A DNA stretch of 32,524 nucleotides from Nocardia thailandica NBRC 100428 (GTDB lineage Bacteria > Actinomycetota > Actinomycetes > Mycobacteriales > Mycobacteriaceae). Under the pieces are notes generated by a model. The model had not been told where the DNA came from, made no database searches, and was given only the letters and a program-made list of their open reading frames with translations. Below are positions 7,009 to 14,679 of this stretch, one piece after another. The translations under genes and the position numbers were made by a program. How positions within the stretch are numbered: the first letter of the stretch is position 1; the number at the start of each line of letters is the position of its first letter. The stretch lies in contig NZ_BAGK01000006.1 in assembly GCF_000308795.1 (NCBI RefSeq), positions 1-32,524 on the forward strand. Direction: 5' to 3'.

Positions 7009-7763
7009 GCCAGGTGAATCGCGCGCCGTTCGTCGTCGCGCACCGGGGTTCGTCGGCGGCGCGCCCCGAACACACTCTCGCCGCCTACGAGCTGGCCCTG
7101 GAAGAAGGCGCCGACGGCGTCGAATGCGACGTCCGGCTGACCCGCGACGGTTACCTCGTCTGCGTGCACGACCGCACCGTCGACCGCACCTCCGACGCCA
7201 GCGGGCTGGTGAGCGAACTGACCCTGGCCGAGCTGCAGGACATGAACTTCGGCACCGACGACGCCCCGGCGCCGGTGCTCACGCTCAGCGACCTCATCGG
7301 GCTCGTCCTCGACTGGCGCAGCAGGCCGACCAAGCTGTTCATCGAGACCAAGCACCCGGTCCGCTACGGCGCCCTGGTGGAGAACAAACTGCTCGCCGAA
7401 CTCCAGCGTTTCGGCATCGCCGCGCCCGCCTCGGCCGATCACTCGCGCGCGGTGGTCATGTCCTTCGCCGCCACCGCGGTGTGGCGGATCCGCCGGGCCG
7501 CGCCGCTGCTGCCCACCGTCCTGCTGGGGGAGTCCTCACGCTTCCTCGGCGGCGGCGCGGCGACCACGGTCGGCGCGACCGCGGTCGGCCCGTCGGTGAA
7601 AACCCTGCGTGAGCACCCCGAACTCGTCGACAAGGCCGCCGCGGCGGGCCGGGCGACGTACTGCTGGACGGTCGACGATCCCGAGGACGTGCAGCTGTGC
7701 GCCGACCTGGGCGTCAGCTGGGTGGCGACCAACCACCCGGCGCGTACCAAGGCTTTGCTGTAG
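7005..7763 (+). CDS. glpQ: glycerophosphodiester phosphodiesterase
   Basis: A 252-residue enzyme of the GDPD family, which hydrolyses glycerophosphodiesters to glycerol-3-phosphate and an alcohol. Catalytic residues are in the usual order: HRG (His13-Arg14), ECD (Glu40, Asp42) and His55 in CVHDRTVDRT; later family motifs FIETKHP and CWTVDD are also present. There is no signal peptide, pointing to recycling of phospholipid-derived diesters inside the cell. The GTG start at 7005 overlaps the DUF4328 stop (GTGA), typical of translational coupling. The order matches glpQ1-Rv3843c of M. tuberculosis, from memory. Confidence 0.95.
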   Translation: MSQVNRAPFVVAHRGSSAARPEHTLAAYELALEEGADGVECDVRLTRDGYLVCVHDRTVDRTSDASGLVSELTLAELQDMNFGTDDAPAPVLTLSDLIGLVLDWRSRPTKLFIETKHPVRYGALVENKLLAELQRFGIAAPASADHSRAVVMSFAATAVWRIRRAAPLLPTVLLGESSRFLGGGAATTVGATAVGPSVKTLREHPELVDKAAAAGRATYCWTVDDPEDVQLCADLGVSWVATNHPARTKALL

Positions 7764-7794
7764 GCGCCGTACCTGCGCAGTAAGGTGTGCGCTC

Positions 7795-8715
7795 GTGGGT
7801 AAAAGCAAGCGCAACAGTCCGAAGCCCGGAGGCAACCGGGCCCAGCGTCTCGCCGAGCGGCGGGCCGCGCAGGAGCAGGCCGCCGGAGCCGTCACGCGTC
7901 CGTTCGAGGGCCTCGCCGCCGAATGCGATCTGGTGGCGCTGCGGGAGTTCGTCCCGTCGGCGACCGCGACGTTGAAGCTGGCCCCCGGTGTGGCGGCGCA
8001 GCGCGAGGTCACCCTGGCGACCGTGCTGCCCGGCGCGGTGGCCGCGCTGGTGCGGGCCGGTGACGCGGAGGTCGGCTTCGTCGGCACACAGATGCAGCAC
8101 CAGGGCACCGACCCGTCGGCCGATCTGGCGGCGGCCATCCTCTGGACCCAGTCCGCCGAGCCGGGCGAGTCGCTCAGCTACGCCGCCGCCTCCGAGGGCG
8201 GCCCGCGCCTGGCCGACGTCATCGACCCGGGCGCCGATCTCGAGCTGACCGTGCATCAGGACTTCGACTGGTGGGTGCCCGAGGGCGTCACCCCGGATCC
8301 GCAGGTGGCGGCCACCATCGAGCAGGCCAAGCAAGCGATCATGCCCTCGGCGCGGCTCGATCTCGGCGCCGACGCGGTCGGCGCCGCCTGGTGGGTGGAC
8401 GCCGGGGAGAAGGCGCACGTGCGCTGGGTCCGCCCGGAGGACGAGGACGCCCTGATGCTGGCGCTGGCCCGCGTGCACGCCGCGGGCGGCCTGCACATGG
8501 GCGAGGGTTCGCGCTTCGCCGGCTCGTTCCGCACCCACGGCCTGCTGGTACCGGTCTTCGACCTGGATCGGGAGAAGCACCCGAGCGAATGGGAGGCGCC
8601 CGCACGGGAATTCGGCGCCCGCCTGGCCGAGGCCCTGGCCTCGGACGCCCCGCTGACCAGCGAGGAACGTCGTTCCCGCGACGGCCTGCGGTCGCGTCAG
8701 GTGACGCTGCGCTGA
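7795..8715 (+). CDS. DUF5926 family protein
   Basis: A 306-residue soluble protein of the actinobacterial DUF5926 type. It begins with a basic, low-complexity stretch (GKSKRNSPKPGGNRAQRLAE) and continues as one acidic alpha/beta domain with conserved Trp-rich motifs (DFDWWVPEGV; AAWWVDAGEKAHVRWVRPE; HMGEGSRFAGSFRTHGLLVPVFDL). Relatives have at times been mislabelled SecA, for which I see no support: no Walker motifs are present. The role is unknown. The GTG at 7795 is chosen because TAAGGT (7781-7786) lies 8 nt upstream, as in other leaderless genes here; frames reaching farther back overlap glpQ. Transcription ends at the hairpin 8736-8770. Confidence 0.85.
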   Translation: MGKSKRNSPKPGGNRAQRLAERRAAQEQAAGAVTRPFEGLAAECDLVALREFVPSATATLKLAPGVAAQREVTLATVLPGAVAALVRAGDAEVGFVGTQMQHQGTDPSADLAAAILWTQSAEPGESLSYAAASEGGPRLADVIDPGADLELTVHQDFDWWVPEGVTPDPQVAATIEQAKQAIMPSARLDLGADAVGAAWWVDAGEKAHVRWVRPEDEDALMLALARVHAAGGLHMGEGSRFAGSFRTHGLLVPVFDLDREKHPSEWEAPAREFGARLAEALASDAPLTSEERRSRDGLRSRQVTLR

Positions 8716-8735
8716 TCGCGGCGCCTACGCGCAGA

Positions 8736-8770
8736 AACGGGTCGGGTTCCCCGGGGGAACCCGACCCGTT
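8736..8770. terminator. bidirectional terminator hairpin
   Basis: A perfect 16-bp stem with a CGG loop (AACGGGTCGGGTTCCC paired with GGGAACCCGACCCGTT) sits between the convergent DUF5926 and bfrB genes, 20 bp and 41 bp from their stop codons. No U-tract follows on either side, but its position and strength point to termination for both genes. Confidence 0.8.
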
Positions 8771-8811
8771 CGTGTCGAGAAACGCTCAGCTACCGGCGCC
8801 GCGGCAGCCGG

Positions 8812-9360
8812 TCAGAGATGCCCGCCTGCCGTCGACGGGGCGCCGGTGGTGTCCGACGGTCCGCTCATCTCCCGGGCGATGAAGTTCTCCAGATCGAACA
8901 GGTTGGACCCGGCGCGATCGGTGATGTTGAGCAGCGTGTTCATGTTGGCGACTTCCTCGACCTGCTCCTTGAGGAACCACTGCATGAACTGCTCGCCCAG
9001 GTAATCGCCTTCCTCGCGGGCCGTGCTGGCCAGGCGGACGATCTGATCGGTGACCGTCTTCTCCTGGGTGAGCGCCAGCGCGATGGCCTCGCGCGGGTTC
9101 TCGAACTTCGACTTGGCGGCATCCACACCGGACAGGTCGATGTTGATGTCCCGGTCCAGGAAATACTGGACGATCATCATGGCGTGATTGCGTTCTTCCA
9201 CGGCCTGGGCGTAGAAGCGCTTGGCCAGCTGGGGCAGATCCGCATTGTCGAACCACACCGCGATGGCGATGTACTGGTGTTCGGCGTTGAACTCGTGCCG
9301 GATCTGATCAGCCAGCAGGCTGTGGAATTTGCTGCGGGGGGCTTCCGAATGACTCGACAT
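8812..9360 (-). CDS. bfrB: ferritin (iron storage, catalytic type)
   Basis: A 182-residue non-haem ferritin, close to mycobacterial BfrB. All ferroxidase residues of the FtnA/BfrB type are present: Glu23, Glu56, His59, Glu100, Gln133 and Glu136, so it should oxidise Fe2+ and store it inside the 24-mer. The C-terminal tail ends Gly/His-rich (APSTAGGHL) as in BfrB. The ATG at 9360 has TAACGT 7 nt upstream, the leaderless pattern of this window; an in-frame GTG at 9369 with a weak AGGG is the alternative. It follows a ferritin paralogue in the same direction but has its own promoter. Iron-dependent activation is likely by analogy with M. tuberculosis. Confidence 0.95.
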   Translation of the reverse strand: MSSHSEAPRSKFHSLLADQIRHEFNAEHQYIAIAVWFDNADLPQLAKRFYAQAVEERNHAMMIVQYFLDRDINIDLSGVDAAKSKFENPREAIALALTQEKTVTDQIVRLASTAREEGDYLGEQFMQWFLKEQVEEVANMNTLLNITDRAGSNLFDLENFIAREMSGPSDTTGAPSTAGGHL

Positions 9361-9367
9361 GATCGTC

Positions 9368-9447
9368 ACGTTAGCCCTGGATATACGCGGCTGTCATCCA
9401 AGTGCAACCTTATTGAGCACAGCCTTATTGAGGGTAGTATTTCCTAA
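9368..9447 (-). promoter_or_regulatory. bfrB promoter with direct repeats and a weak IdeR-like box
   Basis: The -10 box TAACGT (9373-9368) with ATGACA at 9397-9392 as -35 would give a leaderless bfrB mRNA; TTGCAC/TATATC (9407-9402, 9385-9380) is a second possibility. Upstream lie two exact copies of CTCAATAAGG on the minus strand (9417-9408 and 9432-9423, 15-bp period). Next to them TTAGGAAATACTACCCTCA (9447-9429) matches 13 of 19 positions of the IdeR consensus. The M. tuberculosis bfrB promoter is activated by iron-bound IdeR at several tandem boxes, so an activator array is plausible here. Confidence 0.5.
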
Positions 9448-9980
9448 ATTCGGCCTGTTCCGGCCATTTTCGGCGCCGTCGTGTCGGCGGCGACGGTACT
9501 GCGCAGCTCGCGCCGGATGAACTCTTCCACGTCGAAGAGATTGCCGCGCCGGTCGAGCACCGTGAGCAGGGTCGTCATTCCGGCGGTGTCCTCGATCTGT
9601 TCCTTGAGGAACCATTGCACGAATTGTTCGCCGAGGTAATCATCGGACCGTCGTGCGGCGGCGGCGAGTTCGGTGATCTGGTCGGTGCGGGTGCGTTCGG
9701 TGTCGAGCAGGAATGCGACCGCGGCCCTCGGCGAGTCGAAGGCGGAGCGGACCTCGTCCAGCCCGCCGATCTCGACCGCCTGATCCCGGTCGAGCAGGTA
9801 CTGGACCATGCGCAGGGCGTGCCCGCGATTCTCCCCGGAACGGGCATAGCACTGCGCCGCCAGCTGCGGCAGCCGCTGGGCGTCGAAATAGACTGCCGCC
9901 GCGAGATATTGCTGTGCCGCGGTCAACCCGTGCCGGATCTGAGCGCGCAGCAGATCGGTGAACGAACGGTCGTCGGACAT
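9444..9980 (-). CDS. ferritin-like paralogue with degenerate ferroxidase centre
   Basis: A 178-residue homologue of the adjacent bfrB, similar along the whole chain (LPQLAAQCYA, LGEQFVQWFLKEQIE, NLFDVEEFIRREL). In the ferroxidase centre two ligands are lost: the Glu of helix A is Gly18 (RHGLTAAQQY) and the Glu of the EERNHA motif is Asn51 (GENRGHA). His54, Glu95 and Gln128 remain, and Asp131 replaces the last Glu. It could be a non-catalytic subunit that co-assembles with BfrB, like the animal L chain, or have another role; this is inference. The ATG at 9980 lies 9 bp after the LCP gene; TAACGT 6 nt upstream overlaps the LCP stop codon, so it may also be transcribed alone. Confidence 0.85.
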   Translation of the reverse strand: MSDDRSFTDLLRAQIRHGLTAAQQYLAAAVYFDAQRLPQLAAQCYARSGENRGHALRMVQYLLDRDQAVEIGGLDEVRSAFDSPRAAVAFLLDTERTRTDQITELAAAARRSDDYLGEQFVQWFLKEQIEDTAGMTTLLTVLDRRGNLFDVEEFIRRELRSTVAADTTAPKMAGTGRI

Positions 9981-9989
9981 GATTCGACG

Positions 9990-11475
9990 TTACCGCGTGA
10001 GCAGGTCCTGGGGAATCGGCTTGTCCTCGGCCAGGGCCTCGAAGAACGAACTCGCCTTCGCCTTGTCCCAGAGCAGGACGTTCCCGACATCGGTATCGTC
10101 GAATCCGCCGATCGGGACCGTGGTGGTGACGGTCTCGCCGCGCATCGCCCAGCCGAGGGCGCCGATGTTCCAGATGTGGTCGCCGGTGTCCACCTTGAGG
10201 GACTTCGCGACGTCACCCGCCATCGGCCACAGCACGAACGGATTCACCAGGCTGCCCGCCGAGGTCGCCTTCTTCAGCAGCGCCGACATGAACATCCGCT
10301 GGTGGTTCATGCGGTCGATGTCGGCCAGCGCGGTGGCGCGGGTGCGGACGAAGCCGAGAGCCTGCGGCCCGTCGAGGGTCTGGCAGCCCTGCGGCAGTTC
10401 GAGCCCCGCCAGCGGATCGGAGATGGGCTGGTCGAGGCAGACCTCGATGCCGCCCAGCGAATCGACGACGCCGGCGAATCCCGCGAAGCCGATCTGCCCG
10501 TAGTGGTCGATGTGGACGCCGGTCGCCTGCTCGACGGTCTGGACAAGCAGCGGCGCGCCACCGAAGGCGAAGGCGGCGTTGAGCTTGTCCTTGCCGTGCC
10601 CCGGGATGCTGACGTAGGAGTCGCGCGGGAGGCTGACCATCGTCGTCGCGCCCGAGGACGGGATGTGCACCAGCATGATCGTGTCGGTGCGTTCGGGCCC
10701 GGTGTCGCCGCCGGTGGCGAGCTCCTGTTCCTGTTCGGGCGAGAGGTCACCGCGACCGTCGGAGCCGACCAGCAGCCAGTTGGTGCCGGGAGTGTCGCCC
10801 GGTCGGCCCTGGTAGTTCGCCAGCGCCGGGATGCGGGTGAGCGAGTTGTCCAGATGAATGACCCCCGCGACGAGCGCGCCGACCAGGACCACGATCAGCA
10901 GCAGGAACCAGCGGCCGAGGTGCTTCTTGCGGCGCGGCCTCCGGCCGCCCGCGCCGGGGGACGCGTCCGTCGCCGGGCGGCGGGGGCGTTCGGCGCGGCG
11001 GTTCGTCGCGGTGGGGGACCGGTCGCTGGGTCGGGGCGTGGCGCTGCTCGCGCCGCGGCGCGGGGGCGGCGGGCCGGGCCTTCGGGCGCGCGGGGGCCTC
11101 GTAGGGGGCCTGCGAGTAGGCCAGCGGCTGCTCGCCGCGGCCGTCGCGATGCATGACCTGCGTGCGCTCGACCGGTGGCCTGCGCCGGTCGCCCGGTCCG
11201 CCGTAGCGGACCGTCGGCTGCTCGGCGGGATCGTGGGACGGCCCGCGCTGGGGCCTGGCGTGCGGCGGCTGGTGGCCCGGCGCGCCGGGAAAGCCGTGCT
11301 GGGGGCCGCGGCGCACGGTCGGGTCGTCTTCGCGGGGCGCGCCGCCGCGGGAACGGGGCGGGTAGGGGGCGCCGCCGCGGCCGGGTGGTGGCGGCGGCGG
11401 GCCACCGCCGGGGCGGCCCTGGGGCGGCACCCGGCGGTTCCGTGCGTCATCGCGGGGAGCGTCGCCGTTCATCAT
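9990..11475 (-). CDS. LytR-CpsA-Psr (LCP) family protein, reading frame apparently shifted
   Basis: LCP proteins attach cell-wall polymers (in this group arabinogalactan) to peptidoglycan at the outer face of the membrane. The downstream frame (9990 to about 11060) encodes a basic stretch, one membrane segment (GRWFLLLIVVLVGALVAGV) and a full LCP domain with RTDTIML, SLPRDSYV, KLNAAFAFGG and FVRTRATALADIDRMNHQ, which include the catalytic Arg and Asp residues. A natural-looking start lies in another frame: ATG 11475/11472, TAGAGT 5-8 nt upstream, then a Pro/Arg-rich cytoplasmic region (NGDAPRDDARNRRVPPQ...QVMHRDGRGEQPLAYSQ). The frames would join near 11000-11090, a GC-rich stretch, so a single-base indel or sequencing error is likely. 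The downstream frame alone is open to 11450. Confidence 0.8.
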
Positions 11476-11593
11476 CTCGAACTCTACTGGTCGCCGGGGT
11501 CGCGGACCGGCTGCGTGGTTGTCCTTACAGGATCCGCCACCGGGCGGTTTCCGTTAGCGCGAAACGCGGGTTTTCCTCGCGGCGCGCCGGAGA

Positions 11594-12373
11594 TCACGGC
11601 AGCCAGGAGACGCGCCCGCGCAACGCGGTGTACCCGAGGTAGGCGACCGCGTCGATGAGGGCGTGCGCGAACACCAGCGGCCACAGCCGGTTGGTCCGCT
11701 GCCAGTAGCGGCCGAAGATCACGCCCATGACCAGGTTCCCGAGGCCGCCGCCGAGCCCCTGATACAGGTGGTAGCTGCCGCGCAGCAGCGCCGAGGCGGC
11801 CAGGGACTTGTTCTGCGACCAGCCCAGCTGCCGCAGCCGGGTCAGCAGGTAGGCCACCACGATGACCTCCTCGGCCACGGAGTTCGCGCAGGCCGACAGG
11901 ATCAGCGCGGGCAGCCGCCACCAGTGCTCGCCCAGCGAGCTGGGCACGATGGTGACGCTGACGCCCAGCGCGTGCGCGACGAGGTACAGGCCGAGGCCCG
12001 GCAGGCCGATGATCGCGGCCAGCGCGAGGGCGGGCAGGCCGTCGCCACGCCAGGTGGGGCGCGCGAGGCCGATCAGCCGCGGCCCGAGGCCGCTGCGCCA
12101 CATCAGATACAGCCCGAGCGCGGCCCACGCCGCGAGCCGCGCGACTCCGACCAGCTGGAAGGCCAGATCCAGCAGCGACTGCGCCGACCGGGACGCGTTG
12201 AGCGCCACCGTCCGCTCGGCGAGGCCGCCGGGCGCGAGCGCGGAGTTCAGCAGCGACAGCGCCGCGCTGATGCCGCTGAGCCCGAAGGTCACCATCAGGA
12301 CGACGGCGATCTCGACCCGGATCCCGAACCGTTCCCGTTCGCTCAGCGGGGCATCGGGTTCATCGACTCGCAT
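11594..12373 (-). CDS. CPBP-family intramembrane metalloprotease homologue
   Basis: A 259-residue polytopic membrane protein of the CPBP (CAAX protease and bacteriocin-processing, ABI) family. The three active-site motifs are recognisable: the Glu pair at 168-169 (SVAEEVIVVAYLL), His202 in RGSYHLYQGLGG, and His237 with Asp241 in FAHALIDAV. The first motif lacks the usual EExxxR arginine, which is Ala/Tyr here, so catalytic activity is less certain. Substrates are unknown. The ATG at 12373 has TACACT 7 nt upstream (12386-12381), suggesting its own leaderless promoter although the DUF2470 gene ends only 31 bp before it. It has no counterpart in the M. tuberculosis order I remember. Confidence 0.9.
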   Translation of the reverse strand: MRVDEPDAPLSERERFGIRVEIAVVLMVTFGLSGISAALSLLNSALAPGGLAERTVALNASRSAQSLLDLAFQLVGVARLAAWAALGLYLMWRSGLGPRLIGLARPTWRGDGLPALALAAIIGLPGLGLYLVAHALGVSVTIVPSSLGEHWWRLPALILSACANSVAEEVIVVAYLLTRLRQLGWSQNKSLAASALLRGSYHLYQGLGGGLGNLVMGVIFGRYWQRTNRLWPLVFAHALIDAVAYLGYTALRGRVSWLP

Positions 12374-12404
12374 AGCGCGGAGTGTATGCCGCGCGGCGCG
12401 GCGG

Positions 12405-13163
12405 TCAGGAGGTGGCGAATCCCCGTGCGCGCGAGCGGCACAGCAGCTGCACCGCGTAGCTCAGCGATTCCACGTCGGTGGCGGGGCTCAGGAAGGGCAG
12501 CCGCACGTCGTGATCGCCGTCGGTCCCCTCCACCCGCAGCGTGAGTCCGAAACGGTCGAGCGCCAGCGGATGCACCGGGTAGGAACGCAGTTCGGCCGGG
12601 ACGTGGCGGGTCAGCGCCTCCACGACGTCGGCGTGGTCCTCCGAGAGGTGCTGCAGCCAGGCCGCCTCCATCTCGCAGAACGGGTCCTTGCGCGCGGCGC
12701 GCAGCGCGGTGTGGTCGACCGATTCGGCGCCGGTCGCGTCGGCCAGCACCGCCGAGTTCACCAGGACGCGCAGCAGCGTGGTGGTGTGCCCGACGTCGAG
12801 CAGCGACGGATGCGGGAACTCCTTGGCGATCTCACCGGCCAGCGCGCGCTGGGCCCCCGGCGGCACCTGCCGGACCCAGCCGCGCAGCCACACCAGCGCG
12901 CGGACGGGTTCGCGCACGGGCAGCGGGGCGTGATCGGTGATCTCGACGACGGCGGGGGTCTCGTTGGCGGTCGCGGCCAGCGCGGCGGCCAGCGCCGTGG
13001 TCGGCACCGCGACGACGGCGTCACCGCAGGCGCGCAGGTGGTGCAGGGTGGTGGGGACGGGGTCGACGCCGGGCAGGGCGAGGACCGCGGTCTCGGCGTT
13101 GGCGCAGGCGTTGCGGACCCGCTCGGCGGCGGTCGGCGCCAGGGTGGTGGTCGAGCTCGGCAT
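12405..13163 (-). CDS. DUF2470-domain protein, IdeR-regulated (Rv3839-like)
   Basis: A 252-residue soluble protein. The C-terminal part, about residues 165-250, fits DUF2470 (EAAWLQHLSEDHADVVEALTRHV...DRFGLTLRVEG...VRLPF...SLSYAVQLLCRSRA), a domain also found in HugZ-type haem-degrading and haem-binding proteins. The N-terminal 160 residues resemble the split-barrel part of such proteins only loosely. Start ATG 13163 has a clear GGAGG 5 nt upstream. An iron box overlaps its promoter, so expression in low iron is expected. From memory, M. tuberculosis Rv3839 sits in the same place before Rv3840 and bfrB and is iron-repressed. A haem or iron-mobilising role is plausible but not shown. Confidence 0.8.
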   Translation of the reverse strand: MPSSTTTLAPTAAERVRNACANAETAVLALPGVDPVPTTLHHLRACGDAVVAVPTTALAAALAATANETPAVVEITDHAPLPVREPVRALVWLRGWVRQVPPGAQRALAGEIAKEFPHPSLLDVGHTTTLLRVLVNSAVLADATGAESVDHTALRAARKDPFCEMEAAWLQHLSEDHADVVEALTRHVPAELRSYPVHPLALDRFGLTLRVEGTDGDHDVRLPFLSPATDVESLSYAVQLLCRSRARGFATS

Positions 13164-13183
13164 GCAAACCTCCGCGGTGATGT

Positions 13184-13202
13184 TTAGGTAAACCTAAGCT
13201 AA
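13184..13202 (-). promoter_or_regulatory. IdeR/DtxR iron box
   Basis: TTAGCTTAGGTTTACCTAA (minus strand) matches 16 of 19 positions of the IdeR consensus TTAGGTTAGGCTAACCTAA. It ends 21 bp before the start codon of the DUF2470 gene and overlaps a likely -10 box (TAGGTT or TAAACA), the geometry of repression by iron-loaded IdeR. The divergent gene at 13279 has its -10 65 bp away and is probably not controlled by it. Confidence 0.85.
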
Positions 13203-13278
13203 GTTATGCGAGTGATCCGCGCAACCCTTCGGCTCGCCCCGATGCCGACCCGATGCCGTCCGCCGATACGGTGAGCGG

Positions 13279-13698
13279 ATGAGCCACGACGAGCACGCCG
13301 GCGCGGGGGAGCCCGTCCTGATCAGCCTCTCGGCCCCGGCCCGCCGCAGCCTGGTCACCGGCCTGCTGCGCCCGGCGGGCAGCTCCGCGCCCGGGGAACG
13401 GGTCGTCGACGCCGACATCCCCGACACAGACCTGGCCGCCTTCCTGGCCGGCGCCGCCCACGCCGACACCGGCTTCGTCGCGCGCACCGATGACGGCGCC
13501 CGCGCCGTCGCGGTGGTCGCGGGCACCGTGGCCGCGCTCATCGGCGACGACATCCCGCGCGCGCTGACCGACCCCGACATCGCCTTCCTCACCGGGTTGA
13601 AACCACCCGCTGTCGAAGCCTTGCGCGGGGTGCTGCTCGGCATCGAAACGGGAGCCGAAGCCCTCGTGAGCGCCGCGCTGACCGTGCTGGAACCCTGA
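13279..13698 (+). CDS. small hypothetical protein
   Basis: A 139-residue protein I do not recognise. It is Ala/Asp-rich, predicted soluble, with a His/Asp-rich start (SHDEHAGAGEP) and no cysteine or catalytic motif. The sequence suggests mixed alpha/beta with helices near the end (PAVEALRGVLLGIETGAEALVSAALTVLE). The ATG at 13279 is preceded by TACGGT with 6 nt between (13267-13272), a leaderless arrangement, which supports that it is expressed. It is divergent from the iron-regulated DUF2470 gene and lies 66 bp ahead of pheA, which has its own promoter. Function unknown. Confidence 0.7.
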   Translation: MSHDEHAGAGEPVLISLSAPARRSLVTGLLRPAGSSAPGERVVDADIPDTDLAAFLAGAAHADTGFVARTDDGARAVAVVAGTVAALIGDDIPRALTDPDIAFLTGLKPPAVEALRGVLLGIETGAEALVSAALTVLEP

Positions 13699-13764
13699 GG
13701 GAAATCCGGTCCGCCCGGATCGCGCAACCGCCCCGCACTCCGCGGCGCGCCATAAACTGACGGG

Positions 13765-14679
13765 GTGCCGCGCATCGCATACTTCGGTCCCTCCGGGACC
13801 TTCACCGAAATGGCTCTGGCGAACTTCGAGTCCTCGGGGGCCTTCGACGGCCTCGTCGAGCGGGTCGCCGCGCCGAGCCAGGGCGCGGCGCTGGAACTGA
13901 TCCGCAAGGGAGAGGTCGACGGCGCCGTCGTGCCGATCGAGAGTTCGGTGGAGGGATCCATCCCCGCCACCCTCGACTCGCTGGCTATCGGCCCGCGTCT
14001 GCAGATCGTCGCGGAGACCGAACTCGACGTCGCCTTCACCATCGTCGCCCGCCCCGGCACCGAACTCGCCGCGGTACGCACCATCGCCGCCTACCCGGTC
14101 GCGGAGGCGCAGGTGCGGGAATGGATCGCGCGGACCCTGCCGGACGCCCGGGTCCAGACCGCCGCCTCCAACGCGGCCGCCGCCGAGGACGTCGCCGCGG
14201 GCCTGGCCGACGCGGCGGTGTCCACGGCCCTGGCCGGGCAGCGTCGCGGCCTGATCGCCCTGGCCGACGGCGTGGCCGACCACGACCAGGCCGTGACCCG
14301 TTTCGTCCTGGTCACCCGACCCGGCCCGGCGCCCGCGGCGACCGGCGCCGACCGCACCTCGATCGTGCTCGAACTGACCAACGAGCCCGGCTCGCTCATG
14401 CGGGCCTTCGCCGAATTCGCCACGCGGGGTGTGGATCTGACACGCATCGAATCCCGGCCCACGCGAACCGGCATGGGCACCTACCGTTTCTACCTGGACT
14501 GTGTCGGCCACATCGACGATCCCGCCGTCGCCGAGACACTCAAGGCACTGCATCGCACGGCCCGGATCCGCTTCCTCGGTTCCTGGCCCGCGTCGTCGGC
14601 GACGGGCACCCCGCCGCCGTCGGACGAGCCCGCCGCCGAGTGGCTGACCCAGTTGCGAAAGGGGGTCGCTGACCTATGA
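13765..14679 (+). CDS. pheA: prephenate dehydratase
   Basis: A 304-residue single-function prephenate dehydratase, which converts prephenate to phenylpyruvate in phenylalanine synthesis. The catalytic domain (about 1-185) starts RIAYFGPSGTFTEMAL and contains the essential TRF motif (Thr178-Arg179-Phe180). The ACT domain (about 195-270) carries EPGSLMRAF and IESRPTRTGMGTYRFYLD, the ESRP region that binds phenylalanine for feedback inhibition. There is no chorismate mutase domain. The GTG at 13765 is 6 nt after TAAACT, so the mRNA is probably leaderless. Its stop overlaps the next start (ATGA), which couples it to the phosphatase gene as in M. tuberculosis Rv3838c-Rv3837c. Confidence 0.97.
   Translation: MPRIAYFGPSGTFTEMALANFESSGAFDGLVERVAAPSQGAALELIRKGEVDGAVVPIESSVEGSIPATLDSLAIGPRLQIVAETELDVAFTIVARPGTELAAVRTIAAYPVAEAQVREWIARTLPDARVQTAASNAAAAEDVAAGLADAAVSTALAGQRRGLIALADGVADHDQAVTRFVLVTRPGPAPAATGADRTSIVLELTNEPGSLMRAFAEFATRGVDLTRIESRPTRTGMGTYRFYLDCVGHIDDPAVAETLKALHRTARIRFLGSWPASSATGTPPPSDEPAAEWLTQLRKGVADL

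Noticed and set aside
9615..11156. 513-residue plus-strand open frame opposite the LCP gene
   Set aside because: Antisense frame with low-complexity Arg/Ala/Gly product; the minus strand carries clear LCP and ferritin homology.
10747..11475. Separate Pro-rich protein of 242 residues
   Set aside because: Its first two thirds fit the cytoplasmic N-terminus of the LCP protein; the rest becomes unlike coding sequence, so it is treated as the shifted start of that gene.
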